64,000 nt of DNA from Streptomyces piniterrae. Its GTDB lineage: Bacteria; Actinomycetota; Actinomycetes; Streptomycetales; Streptomycetaceae. Below the pieces are notes generated by a model that saw nothing but the letters and a program-made list of their open reading frames with translations, was not told the DNA's origin and made no database searches. The stretch spans positions 186,001 through 250,000 of the forward strand of contig NZ_SUMB01000008.1 of NCBI RefSeq assembly GCF_005048155.1, written 5' to 3'. This document shows, piece after piece, positions 46,175 to 54,904 of this stretch; within the stretch, counting starts at the first letter, position 1; the number at the start of each line of letters is the position of its first letter. Made by a program: the position numbers and the translations under genes.

Positions 46175-47074
46175 ATGGCACAGACCCGATTCGCCCCCGA
46201 CCGCGGGCTGACCTCGCGCATGGTCACGACGATGTTCTTCATCGGTCTGCTGTACGTCGTGGTCGTCGGCGTGCTGGTGGTGCTGCTCAAGGGCGCCTGG
46301 GTGGTGATCATGCTTCTCGCGGGCGGCCTGTTCATCGCGCAGTTCTGGTTCAGCGACCGGATCGCCGCGTTCAGCATGGGCGCGCGCGAGGTGACGCCGG
46401 AGCAGGCGCCGGAGCTGCACGGTGCCGTCGACCGGCTGTGCGCGCTGGCGGACATGCCCAAGCCGCGGGTGGCGATCGCGGAGTCGGATGTGCCGAACGC
46501 CTTCGCGACCGGCCGGAACCAGAAGAATGCGATGGTCTGCGCCACGACGGGGCTGCTGCGCCGGCTGGAGCCGGAGGAGCTGGAGGGTGTGCTCGCCCAT
46601 GAGCTCTCCCATGTCGCGCACCGCGATGTCGTGGTGATGACCATCGCGTCGTTCCTCGGCGTACTGGCGGGGATCATCACCCGGGCCGCCCTGTGGAGCG
46701 GCGTCGGACGCGACAACCGGGACCAGAACGCGGCCATCGCCGTGCTGATCGTCACCGCCGTCAGCGCCGTCGTCTACGCCATCAGTTTCCTGCTGACCCG
46801 GTTGCTGTCCCGTTACCGGGAGCTGTCCGCCGACCGCGCCGCCGCGATACTGACCGGGCGCCCCTCGGCGCTGGCATCCGCGCTGACCAAGGTCACGGGG
46901 CAGATGGCGCGGATCCCCACCCGCGATCTGCGGAAGGCGGAGCCGTTCAACGCCTTCTACTTCGCCCCCGCGTTCAACAAGGAGAGCTTCAACCGGCTGC
47001 TCTCGTCGCACCCGACGCTGGAGCAGCGGCTGGACCAGCTGGGCCGGATCTCCGCGCAGTTGGGGCGGTCGTGA
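46175..47074 (+). CDS. htpX: membrane zinc metalloprotease HtpX
   Basis: A 299-aa M48 protease that degrades misfolded membrane proteins. Two N-terminal helices (residues 15-60) precede the active site HELSH (His142, Glu143, His146); two more helices follow (LGVLAGIITRAALW and VSAVVYAISFLLTRLL), and SRYRELSADRAAA supplies the third zinc ligand. GGAGG lies just before the ATG at 46175. The ATG at 46010 proposed by a longer frame would add a leader that overlaps the hairpin region and is rejected. Followed by pspAB, a membrane-stress pairing. Confidence 0.95.
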   Translation: MAQTRFAPDRGLTSRMVTTMFFIGLLYVVVVGVLVVLLKGAWVVIMLLAGGLFIAQFWFSDRIAAFSMGAREVTPEQAPELHGAVDRLCALADMPKPRVAIAESDVPNAFATGRNQKNAMVCATTGLLRRLEPEELEGVLAHELSHVAHRDVVVMTIASFLGVLAGIITRAALWSGVGRDNRDQNAAIAVLIVTAVSAVVYAISFLLTRLLSRYRELSADRAAAILTGRPSALASALTKVTGQMARIPTRDLRKAEPFNAFYFAPAFNKESFNRLLSSHPTLEQRLDQLGRISAQLGRS

Positions 47075-47128
47075 CGGGCTCCCCGTACGACCGATGGGCC
47101 GGCGGACCGCCGGCCGGCGGGGTCGGAC

Positions 47129-47176
47129 GGGCCGACGAGCCGAGTGGCCACCGGGCCGACGAGCCGAGTGGCCAAC
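47129..47176 (+). repeat. 24-bp tandem duplication between htpX and pspAB
   Basis: Two copies (47129-47152, 47153-47176) of a unit starting GGGCCGACGAGCCGAGTGG, with one difference. Shorter CAACGGGTC repeats follow. The 163-bp gap is otherwise featureless. Confidence 0.75.
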
Positions 47177-47237
47177 GCGCCAACGGGTCGAAGGCCCAAC
47201 GGGTCAACTGGACCAACCGAGTGAGGAGTTCGCGCGC

Positions 47238-47801
47238 ATGGGATTTCTGGACGCCATTCTCGGCCGCAGCAAGCCGGTACGCCCCGATCTCGACCGGCTC
47301 TTCGCGCTGCCGTCCGCCGCCGTGACCTTGCAGGCCGGGGCCGGTTTCGTACCCACCGGGCTGGGGTCGGTGTGCTTCGCGAGCGTCGAGGGCGGCGCGT
47401 TCTCGCGCATCCAGGAGGAGGCGCGGGCGCTGCTGGACGGCCCGGTGGAGTTCGGCCAGGACGCGTACGGCTATACCTGGCTGCTCGCGCGGCATGCCCC
47501 GGAGGACGTGGCGGGCCTGGTCAACGACCTGCACGCGGTCAACACGTCCCTGGAGGAGGCGGGCTTCGGAGCGCAGCTGCTGTGCTCGTTGGTCGGGTTC
47601 CGCGATGAGCGGGAGCGGCCGCTGGCGCTGGTCTACCTCTACAAACGCGGCACGTTCTACCCCTTCGCACCACAGCCGGCCGGTGGCGAGAAGCGTGACA
47701 ACCCGCTGGAACTCCAGGTACGGGCGATGCTCGGGGACGACCTGACGATCGAGAGCGATCTGGCGCGGTGGTTCCCGGTGTGGGGGGCTCCAGGGCTCTG
47801 A
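47238..47801 (+). CDS. pspAB: PspA-associated protein PspAB
   Basis: A 187-aa soluble protein beginning MGFLDAILGRSKPVRPDLD, the recognisable start of the PspA-associated PspAB family of actinomycetes. No enzyme motif. Its usual neighbour is htpX, as here, which links it to the envelope stress response with PspA; the biochemical role is unknown. GAGGAG lies about 10 bases before the ATG. It is probably co-transcribed with htpX. Confidence 0.85.
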   Translation: MGFLDAILGRSKPVRPDLDRLFALPSAAVTLQAGAGFVPTGLGSVCFASVEGGAFSRIQEEARALLDGPVEFGQDAYGYTWLLARHAPEDVAGLVNDLHAVNTSLEEAGFGAQLLCSLVGFRDERERPLALVYLYKRGTFYPFAPQPAGGEKRDNPLELQVRAMLGDDLTIESDLARWFPVWGAPGL

Positions 47802-47853
47802 TCCGCGCTGTACGCGCTGTCCACGGCCGCCTCGCCGACGGGGCGGCGGCAGC

Positions 47854-48396
47854 CTAGTCGGGGAAGCGGAGGAAGGTCGGCGGTACGTGGCCGGTGAGCC
47901 AGACCCCGTTGGCGCTGACCCGGAACACATGGCCGTCCCGGTGCATCGCCCCCGCGTCGACGGTCAGGACGACGGGCTTGCCGCGCCGCGCGCCCACCCG
48001 GGTCGCGGTTTCGCGGTCGGGAGAGAGATGGACGGCGTGCCGGGACATCGGCCGCAGCCCCTCGGCCCGGATGGCGGGGACATTGCGTGTCACGGTCCCG
48101 TGGAAGAGATACGCGGGGGGTTCGGCGGGCGGAAGATCGAGTTCGATACGCACGGAGTGGCCCTGGTTGGCGCGGATCCGCTCGTCCTCGATGGCGTAAC
48201 GCTGCTTGTCGTTGTCGGCGACCACCGACTCCAACTCGGCCCGGGAGAAGCGGAATCCGTGCCGAGCCGCCGCATCGATCAGCTCCGGCACCGGGACCCA
48301 GCCCTGGGCGTCGAGGGTGATGCCGATCCGTTCCGGTTCATGGCGCAGATGCTTCGCCAGATACTTCGATATGCGCACCGAGCGCTGGTTGTTCAT
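47854..48396 (-). CDS. kptA: RNA 2'-phosphotransferase (Tpt1/KptA)
   Basis: A 180-aa Tpt1/KptA enzyme that moves a 2'-phosphate from RNA to NAD+, giving ADP-ribose 1'',2''-cyclic phosphate. The N-terminal winged domain begins SVRISKYLAKHLRHEPERIG; the C-terminal ADP-ribosyltransferase-like domain has YLFHGTVTRNV, MSRHAVHLSPD and GARRGKPVVL with the conserved Arg/His residues. In yeast it finishes tRNA splicing; bacteria have no such pathway, so the substrate here is unknown. Single gene, convergent with pspAB. Confidence 0.93.
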   Translation of the reverse strand: MNNQRSVRISKYLAKHLRHEPERIGITLDAQGWVPVPELIDAAARHGFRFSRAELESVVADNDKQRYAIEDERIRANQGHSVRIELDLPPAEPPAYLFHGTVTRNVPAIRAEGLRPMSRHAVHLSPDRETATRVGARRGKPVVLTVDAGAMHRDGHVFRVSANGVWLTGHVPPTFLRFPD

Positions 48397-48508
48397 GCTT
48401 CCAGGGTGCCGCGCGAGGGGTCCGGAGGCATCTGATTTGCCGCTGGGCATCACTTCCCGGCGCGGAACTCCCCGGCGGAACCTCGCGGCCGAGCCTCCCG
48501 CCGGAGCC

Positions 48509-49150
48509 TCACTCCCCGTCCGTGGTCGCCCCGTGCCCCGCCCCTTCCTGCGCCCCCTCTCCTTCTCCTTCCCCTTCTTCTCCCTTCCCTTGCGCATGCT
48601 GGTGCCTCGCGAGCTCGCTCGCTTTCCTGGCCTTCGCGCTGGACACCTCCTCGGCGGCCCAGCGGGCCCATTCCTCCTGGGCCGCGGTCATGCGCAGGCC
48701 GTACTCCAGCGCGATCCGCCCGTAGACAGAGATCATTTCGTCGTCCCATGGGGCGGCCTTGTCGATGTGCTCGTACGCGGCGTGGGCACGGGCCGCGGAT
48801 TCGGCCTGGTGCAGGAGGTACGTCCGCGCTTCGAGTGGGGTGACTATGCCGAGGAAGAAGACGCGCAGCAGGCCGTCATGGCGCTGGGGGCCGCTGGGCT
48901 CGACCTCGGTCAGCCAGTGGCGCAGCTCGGCCAGGCCGTCGTGGGTGATCGCGTATTCCTTGCGGCCGCGGGGGCCTTGGGCGGCGACCTCTACCAGGCC
49001 CGCGTTCGTGAGCTTGGAGAGCTCGCCGTAGACCTGGCTCTGAGTGGCGGGCCAGACGCTGGCGAGCGAGGCGTTGAACAGCTTCATCAGGTCGTAGCCA
49101 CTGGCAGGGGATTCCGCCAGCAGACCCAGCACGGCATGTCTCAGGCTCAT
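48509..49150 (-). CDS. PadR-family transcriptional regulator
   Basis: A 213-aa PadR regulator. Winged helix at residues 1-80 (MSLRHAVLGLLAESPASGYDL, QSQVYGELSKLTNAGLVE, RGRKEYAIT), then a C-terminal helical dimer domain to about 175 and a Gly/Glu-rich tail. Divergent from a membrane protein/carotenoid oxygenase pair; two 12-bp palindromes between them are likely its operators. The ATG at 49150 matches the family start exactly. Confidence 0.92.
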   Translation of the reverse strand: MSLRHAVLGLLAESPASGYDLMKLFNASLASVWPATQSQVYGELSKLTNAGLVEVAAQGPRGRKEYAITHDGLAELRHWLTEVEPSGPQRHDGLLRVFFLGIVTPLEARTYLLHQAESAARAHAAYEHIDKAAPWDDEMISVYGRIALEYGLRMTAAQEEWARWAAEEVSSAKARKASELARHQHAQGKGEEGEGEGEGAQEGAGHGATTDGE

Positions 49151-49173
49151 GGACAGCACTTTACCTTCCACTC

Positions 49174-49214
49174 TTGACATGTCAAAGCAGTACCTTCTAT
49201 CTTCGACATGTCGA
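49174..49214. promoter_or_regulatory. twin palindromes, probable PadR operator
   Basis: TTGACATGTCAA (49174-49185) and TCGACATGTCGA (49203-49214) are perfect 12-bp palindromes sharing the core GACATGTC, centred 29 bp apart. They lie in the divergent promoter region just upstream of the PadR start. TTGACA within the first may double as a -35 box. Confidence 0.7.
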
Positions 49215-49364
49215 GATTGGAATGTGTGGGAGTTGGTGTGGTCGCGGTCAATCGGCGGCGACTGCAGAGCCGTTGACCACACTTCTCGGAACTGTTGACC
49301 ACGCATCAGGTGATTGCACGTCGGATCGGCCGCATCGGAAGGCCGTGCGTGCAGAGGGGGAATC

Positions 49365-49955
49365 ATGGTCTACCTGCGGAGCTTCATCCCATGGCTGGCC
49401 TTTGCCGGGGTGTCCGCGGCCGGCTGGCAGTGGGGTGCGCTGGCAGGTCTGGCGCTCTCGGTGGCGGTGCTCGTAGCGGACCGGGCCGGCGGGCTCTCGC
49501 TGGACTACCGCGTGCTGGAGTACGGCACGATCGTGTTCTTCGCGGCCCTCACGGTCCTGGCCTTCGCCCGGCCCGACAGCGGCCTCAAGGTCTACTGCGG
49601 CGCGCTCTCGATGGGCTGGCTGGCGGTCGTCTCCTGGGTGTCGATCGCCGTCCGGCGGCCCTTCACGATGGCGATCGCGCGCCGGATGACGCCGCCCGAG
49701 GTGTGGCGCACCGCGCTGTTCCGCCGGATCAATGTCGTGCTCACCGCCGCATGGGCGCTGTCCTTCACCCTCACCGCGATCGCCCAGACCCTCATCTCCG
49801 CCTACGGGCTGAACCCGCTCTTCTCGATCGTCATCCAGGCCGCCGGATTCGTCCTGCCCATGCGCTTCACCGCCACCTACCCGGAGCGAGCCAAGGCCCG
49901 CGCCCTGCAGGGGGCCGGTGCGCGCCCCGACCTCGAGGGAGGTCTGGTCTCATGA
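49365..49955 (+). CDS. integral membrane protein
   Basis: A 196-aa protein with five or six transmembrane helices (for example FIPWLAFAGVSAAGWQWGAL, VLEYGTIVFFAALTVLAFA, VVLTAAWALSFTLTAIAQTLI). I do not recognise a named family. GAGGGGGAA precedes the ATG at 49365. Its stop overlaps the carotenoid oxygenase start (ATGA, 49952-49955), so the two are translationally coupled and probably function together under PadR control. Confidence 0.82.
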   Translation: MVYLRSFIPWLAFAGVSAAGWQWGALAGLALSVAVLVADRAGGLSLDYRVLEYGTIVFFAALTVLAFARPDSGLKVYCGALSMGWLAVVSWVSIAVRRPFTMAIARRMTPPEVWRTALFRRINVVLTAAWALSFTLTAIAQTLISAYGLNPLFSIVIQAAGFVLPMRFTATYPERAKARALQGAGARPDLEGGLVS

Positions 49956-51301
49956 CCACGGCGTCACCCACCACCGCGTCCGAATCCTCCGCTCCCGCAC
50001 CGCACATGGCAGGCAACTTCGCTCCTGTGACGGACGAGCTGACCGCCTACGACCTCCCGGTCACGGGCACCATTCCGGCCGAGCTCAGCGGCTGGTATCT
50101 GCGCAACGGACCCAACCCGCGGGACGCCGCCTCGCCACACTGGTTCTTCGGCGACGGCATGGTCCATGGACTGCGTCTGGAGGGCGGCCGGGCCGTCTCC
50201 TACCGCAACCGCTGGGTCCGCACCTCGACCTTCACCGACGGCCCGCGCGTCGTCGACGGGCAGGGCCGTCGCGATCTGGCGGCGGGCGTGGCCAACACGC
50301 ATATCGTCCGGCACGCCGGCCGCACCCTGGCCCTGGTCGAGTCGTCGTTTCCCTACGAAGTCGACTGCCGCCCCGCCCATGAGCTGGAGACCGTCGGCCC
50401 CTATGACTTCGACGGCCGGCTCACCACCGCCATGACCGCCCACCCCAAGACCTGCCCCACCACCGGCGAGCTGCACTTCTTCGGATACGCCAGCCGTACC
50501 GCGCCCTATCTCACCTATCACCGTGCCGACGCGGCCGGGGAGTTGGTCATCAGCCGCCCCATCGACGTATCGGCGCCGACGATGATGCACGACTTCCATC
50601 TGACCGCCGGCCATGTCATCTTCATGGACCTCCCGGTCGTCTACGACCGGGACCACCCCGGCATGCCGTACGGGTGGCAGCCGGAGCGCGGCGCCCGGCT
50701 GGGTGTACTGCGCCGCGACGATCCCTATGGTGAGGTCCGCTGGCTGCCCATCGACCCCTGCTATGTGTTCCACTCCCTCAACGCCCACGACGACGGCGAC
50801 CAGCGGATCGTCCTCTACGTATGCCGCTATGCGGAGTTCGGCGGCAGGAGCCTGCCCCACCTCTGGCGCTGGACGATCGATCTCGCCGCCGGCACGGTCA
50901 CCGAGGACCAGCTCGACGACCAGTTCAGCGAGTTCCCCCGGGTGGACGACCGCCTCGCCGGGCAACCGGCCCGCTTCGGTCACGCCACCAGCGGCGAGTT
51001 GCCCGGTTCGGGCCCCATCCCCGGCGCCCTGCTCCGCTACGACCTGCGGACCGGCGCGGTCGTCCGGCATGACTTCGGGCCGGGGCGGACTCCGGGCGAG
51101 GCGGCTTTCGCGCCCGCCGACGACCGGCCAGGCGGCCCCGGCTGGCTGATCACCTACGTCTACGACGCCGCCACCGACACCAGTGATCTCGTCGTGCTCG
51201 ACGCGGAGGACATATCCGCCGACCCCGTGGCCACGGTCCATCTTCCGCGACGCGTGCCGTACGGCTTCCATGGCAACTGGCTCCCGGATCCGGCCGGTTG
51301 A
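49952..51301 (+). CDS. carotenoid cleavage oxygenase
   Basis: A 449-aa seven-bladed propeller dioxygenase of the RPE65/CCO family. The four iron-binding histidines are apparent: His164 (MTAHPK), His213 (MMHDFH), His274 (VFHSLNAH) and His440 (GFHGNW). GWYLRNGPNPRDAASPHWFFGDGMVHG (written over two blades) is the typical start. It cleaves carotenoids or similar polyenes and stilbenes; the substrate is not predictable, and no carotenoid synthesis genes adjoin. Coupled by a 4-base overlap to the membrane protein. Confidence 0.92.
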   Translation: MTTASPTTASESSAPAPHMAGNFAPVTDELTAYDLPVTGTIPAELSGWYLRNGPNPRDAASPHWFFGDGMVHGLRLEGGRAVSYRNRWVRTSTFTDGPRVVDGQGRRDLAAGVANTHIVRHAGRTLALVESSFPYEVDCRPAHELETVGPYDFDGRLTTAMTAHPKTCPTTGELHFFGYASRTAPYLTYHRADAAGELVISRPIDVSAPTMMHDFHLTAGHVIFMDLPVVYDRDHPGMPYGWQPERGARLGVLRRDDPYGEVRWLPIDPCYVFHSLNAHDDGDQRIVLYVCRYAEFGGRSLPHLWRWTIDLAAGTVTEDQLDDQFSEFPRVDDRLAGQPARFGHATSGELPGSGPIPGALLRYDLRTGAVVRHDFGPGRTPGEAAFAPADDRPGGPGWLITYVYDAATDTSDLVVLDAEDISADPVATVHLPRRVPYGFHGNWLPDPAG

Positions 51302-51391
51302 CGACCGACAGGGCGCGCCTGAGGCCGCGCCCGACCTGAATCTTGACAACTGAAGAGAGGGCCGGGGCGGCGGGGGAGGCTGTGGCGGCGA

Positions 51392-52591
51392 TCAGCGACG
51401 CGCGGCCGGGGGCGTTCCGGATGCGTTGGGCGCCTGATGGCAGCCCGTCGGCGCACGGTGGCCGGTCGCGGCGTGGCCGGGCGCTCCATGGCTGGGCGAT
51501 CCATGGTCGGCTGGCGTTCCGTCGCCGGCGTCCGCCTCGTCCGCCGCCGAGGTCTGGCGTGCGGCCATGGCCAAGGTGTCCAAGGTGCGTGCATGGACCT
51601 CACGGTGCGCGGCGGCGGCAACGAAGGCGGCCGTGTTCTCCGGGCCCACCAGAGCACGCACGGCCTGCACGGTTTCGGCGGGGAGGGCCAGCGGCTCCGT
51701 GCCGGCCGCGGGACGGGGGTCTGCGACGGGCGCGGGGGCGCGGGCCGGGGCGGGGACGGGGATGGGGACCGAGGCGAGCTGGGGCGCTTCCGTCTCGTCG
51801 GCCGTACCGCCACCGCCGCAGTCGGCTGGGTCTGAGGCCGGCGGCAGCGCTTCGATGAGGTGGTGGCGGAGGTAGCGGGTCGCCAGCGTGCGCATGGCGC
51901 GGGCGAGTTCGGCATCCACCGTCTGCTGCGCGAGGGGACGCAGCCGCCGAACGAGGGCGGCGGCCTCCTCCGCTTCGGCTTCCGTCGGCGAGTGGTCCAG
52001 GAACGGCCGGAAGATGTGTTCGGTGGTGAAGTCCAGGAAACGGGAGGCGATGTGCTCGACCTGGCCACGCAGCTCGCGCAGATGGCCGGATATCGCCCGC
52101 AACGGAACGCCCGCGGAGTGCAGTTCGGCGGCGACCGCGAGCTCCTGGGGGCTGGGCACATGGAACTCGTCGTCCCGGCCCGGAACGCGTTCCAGGACAC
52201 CCAGCTCGACGGCCTCGGACACCGCCGCCTCGTCGGGGGTGCCGCCGAAGGCGGTGTTCAGGTCGGCGCGGCTGATCCGGGACGCCTGCTCGTCGGTCCA
52301 GGGCCCGTCGATCTCGGCGACCAGGCCGAGGACGCCGCCGAGGTCGCGCCCCGCGTCCCAGGCCTCCAGCAGTTCCTTGATGCTGGCCAGGGTGTAGCCG
52401 CGGTCGAGCAGAGCGGCGATCTGGCGCAGCCGGGCCAGATGGGCGGCGCCGTAGACGTTGGCCCGGCCGCGGCGTTCCGGGCGGGGCAGCAGCCCGCGGT
52501 CCTGGTAGGCGCGGATCGTACGGACCGTGGCGCCGCTGATGTGGGCCAGGTCCTCGATGCGGTATTCGGCCGTCGGCGGCTGCTCGGTCAC
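51392..52591 (-). CDS. MerR-family transcriptional regulator with long C-terminal domain
   Basis: A 399-aa regulator. MerR helix-turn-helix at residues 9-78 (EDLAHISGATVRTIRAYQD and RGYTLASIKELLEA). Residues 95-225 form a helical region; a Pro/Ala-rich linker (about 245-295) leads to a short helical segment (LPAETVQAVRALVG ... AAHREVHARTLDTLAMAAR) and a His/Gly/Ala-rich disordered tail. GTG start at 52591. No metal-binding cysteines are visible, so it is not a classical metal or thiol sensor. Target unknown. Confidence 0.88.
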   Translation of the reverse strand: MTEQPPTAEYRIEDLAHISGATVRTIRAYQDRGLLPRPERRGRANVYGAAHLARLRQIAALLDRGYTLASIKELLEAWDAGRDLGGVLGLVAEIDGPWTDEQASRISRADLNTAFGGTPDEAAVSEAVELGVLERVPGRDDEFHVPSPQELAVAAELHSAGVPLRAISGHLRELRGQVEHIASRFLDFTTEHIFRPFLDHSPTEAEAEEAAALVRRLRPLAQQTVDAELARAMRTLATRYLRHHLIEALPPASDPADCGGGGTADETEAPQLASVPIPVPAPARAPAPVADPRPAAGTEPLALPAETVQAVRALVGPENTAAFVAAAAHREVHARTLDTLAMAARQTSAADEADAGDGTPADHGSPSHGAPGHAATGHRAPTGCHQAPNASGTPPAARR

Positions 52592-53053
52592 TGTGGTGCT
52601 CCTTACGAGATGGCCGCGCGCCGGGAGATGGCCACGCGGCCCGTCGCGCCCATCGCGCCCGCCGCGGTCCGCGCGGCCGGGGAGGACGCCAGACAGGCGG
52701 CGGCCGCGCGCAGCGACCCTTCCTGCGAGGGATGGTACGACCGCCGCGGATGCCGCGGATGCCGTGGTATCGCCGCTCTCAGCTCACGCCAGGTGGGCAA
52801 CAGCCCCTTGTGCGAGGGGTGGTGGGGCCGTCGGGTACCGGGTTCAGGGGCGTCCCGCGCCAGTCGGACGACCCGGCGCGGTGCGGTCGGGTGGTGCTGC
52901 TGGGACCGGGGCGTGCTCATGCCGATGCCTCGCTTCGCTCGCTGATGCGCCCCTGACGTGCGTGGGTCTCGGGATTTCGGTGGGGCGCGCCGGACCGGGA
53001 GGCTCTCCGGCCCGGACGCGCCGTGGGGTGGGTGCGGCAAAGACGACCCGGCA
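52592..53053. other. non-coding or doubtful-coding stretch
   Basis: No gene I can support. A minus-strand frame of 105 aa starting at 52920 (MSTPRSQQHHPTAP...) is rich in Arg/Pro/His and looks like GC-bias noise. Two similar short hairpins occur: CCCTTcctgcgAGGG (52719-52733) and CCCCTtgtgcgAGGGG (52805-52820). They may terminate the SDR operon or the reverse transcript. Confidence 0.35.
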
Positions 53054-54904
53054 CTACCGGGGCGGCTCGATGCGGGCGATGGCGCGCAGCGCTCGCGGAG
53101 TGAAGCGGGACATCAGGTGGGCGCCGCGGGCCTCGGGGGTGACGGGCACCACCGCCTGGTTGCGGACCACGGCACGCAGGGTGGCGTCCGCGACCTTCTC
53201 CGGCGGGTAGTTGCGCCTCCCGTACAGGCGTGCCGCCTCGGTCTGGCGACGCTTCTCCTCGTCGGCCGAGACACCGGCGAATCGCGCGGTGCTGGTGATG
53301 CCGGTGTTGACGAAGCCCGGACAGATGGCCGAGACGCCGATGCCCTGACCCGCCAGCTCGGCGCGCAGGCACTCGCTCAGCATCAGGACGGCCGCCTTGG
53401 AGGTGCTGTAGGCCGGCAGGACGCGGGACGGCGAGAAGGCTGCGGCCGAGGCGGTGTTGACGATATGGCCGCCCTGCCCACGGTCCGCCATCCGCTTGCC
53501 GAAGACCCGGCAGCCATGGATGACACCCCACAGATTGACGTCCAGGACCTTCTTCCAGTCCTCGGTGCTGGTCTCCATGAAGGAGCCGGACAGCCCGATG
53601 CCGGCGTTGTTCACCAGCACGTCGACGGTCCCGTATTCGGTGTCGACCTTGTCGGCGAGCTTCTCCATCGCCGCCTCGTCCGAGACGTCGACGGCCTCGC
53701 CCCAGGCCTGAGGGGCGCCGATCAGCCGCGCCATGTCGGCGGTCCGCGCGGCGCCCTCCGCGTCCCGGTCGACGGCGATGATCCGGGCGCCGGCCTCCGC
53801 GAAGGCGAACGCCGTCGCCCGGCCGATGCCGCTGGCCGCGCCGGTCACCAGCACCAGCTGTCCGCCGAAGCGGTCGGCGTACGGGCCGGATGCCGCGATC
53901 TCCCTCGCCGGATCGCCCTCCTCCTTGGCGGTGACGAACTCGGTGATCCAGGAGACCAGTTGGTCGGGGCGGGTGCGCGGCACCCAGTGCTTGGCCGGCA
54001 GGGTGCGGCGCACCAGCTGCGGTGCCCACTGCTCCAGGTCGTCGTAGAGCCGCTGGGAGAGGAACATGTCGCCGGTCGGGGTGATGAGCTGGACCGGGCA
54101 GTGCGCGTAGGCGTCGGCGCGGGGGCGGCGCAGCCGGGCGCGGACGTTGTCGCGGTAGAGCCAGGCGCCGTGCGCGGCGTCGGTCGGCAGCGAGGCGGTC
54201 GGATAGCCGCCGCCCGGCACCTTCTCCATGCGCCGCAGGATGGCCGGCCAGCGCTTGCCGAGCGGGCCCTTCCAGGCCAGTTCGGGCAGCACGGGGGTGT
54301 GCAGCATGTAGACGTACCAGGACTTGGCGCCCTGGTTGAGGAGCTGGGCGGTGCGCCGTGGGGTGGGGCGGGCCAGCCTCTTCTTGATCCAGTGGCCGAA
54401 GTGGTCCAGGGACGGTCCCGACATGGAGGTGAAGGACGCGATCCGGCCCTCCGTACGCCGGACCGTGGCGAACTCCCAGGCCTGCACGGATCCCCAGTCA
54501 TGGCCCACCACATGGACGGGGCGGCCGGGGCTGACTGCGTCCGCGACAGCGAGGAAGTCGTCCGTCAGCTTCTCCAGCGTGAAGCCGCCGCGCAGCGGCT
54601 TCGGGGCGGTGGAGCGACCGCAGCCCCGGACGTCGTAGAGCACCACATGGAAACGGCTCGCCAGGCCGCCGGCGACCTCGGACCACACTTCCTTGCTGTC
54701 CGGATAGCCATGCACCAGGATCACCGTCGGCTGCGCCGGATCCCCCAGCTCGGCGACGCACAGCTCGACCCCGCCGGTGTGCACCCAGCGCTCCCGCGCC
54801 TCCTGGAGCCCGGCCCCGGTCACCGGGCCGGAGCCCGGTCCATGCCCGGATCCCGGCACCTTTCCACGGCCCTTGCTCTTGTCCCGTCCACGTCTCGTGT
54901 TCAC
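53054..54904 (-). CDS. epoxide-hydrolase-like / short-chain dehydrogenase fusion
   Basis: A 616-aa two-enzyme fusion. Residues about 40-325 are an alpha/beta hydrolase of the epoxide hydrolase type: HGYPDS oxyanion loop and GHDWGS with Asp136 as the likely nucleophile. Residues about 340-600 are a short-chain dehydrogenase: VTGAASGIGRA cofactor loop near 345, NNAGIG, and YSTSK (about 499-503) as catalytic Tyr/Lys. A joint role in oxidising hydrolysed substrates is plausible. GTG start at 54904 overlaps the stop of the M24 gene; GGAGAAGG precedes it. Confidence 0.9.
   Translation of the reverse strand: MNTRRGRDKSKGRGKVPGSGHGPGSGPVTGAGLQEARERWVHTGGVELCVAELGDPAQPTVILVHGYPDSKEVWSEVAGGLASRFHVVLYDVRGCGRSTAPKPLRGGFTLEKLTDDFLAVADAVSPGRPVHVVGHDWGSVQAWEFATVRRTEGRIASFTSMSGPSLDHFGHWIKKRLARPTPRRTAQLLNQGAKSWYVYMLHTPVLPELAWKGPLGKRWPAILRRMEKVPGGGYPTASLPTDAAHGAWLYRDNVRARLRRPRADAYAHCPVQLITPTGDMFLSQRLYDDLEQWAPQLVRRTLPAKHWVPRTRPDQLVSWITEFVTAKEEGDPAREIAASGPYADRFGGQLVLVTGAASGIGRATAFAFAEAGARIIAVDRDAEGAARTADMARLIGAPQAWGEAVDVSDEAAMEKLADKVDTEYGTVDVLVNNAGIGLSGSFMETSTEDWKKVLDVNLWGVIHGCRVFGKRMADRGQGGHIVNTASAAAFSPSRVLPAYSTSKAAVLMLSECLRAELAGQGIGVSAICPGFVNTGITSTARFAGVSADEEKRRQTEAARLYGRRNYPPEKVADATLRAVVRNQAVVPVTPEARGAHLMSRFTPRALRAIARIEPPR

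Noticed and set aside
52603..52920. Possible 105-aa minus-strand gene
   Set aside because: Arg/Pro/His-rich with no motif; looks like a GC artefact. Kept only as a note in the intergenic entry.
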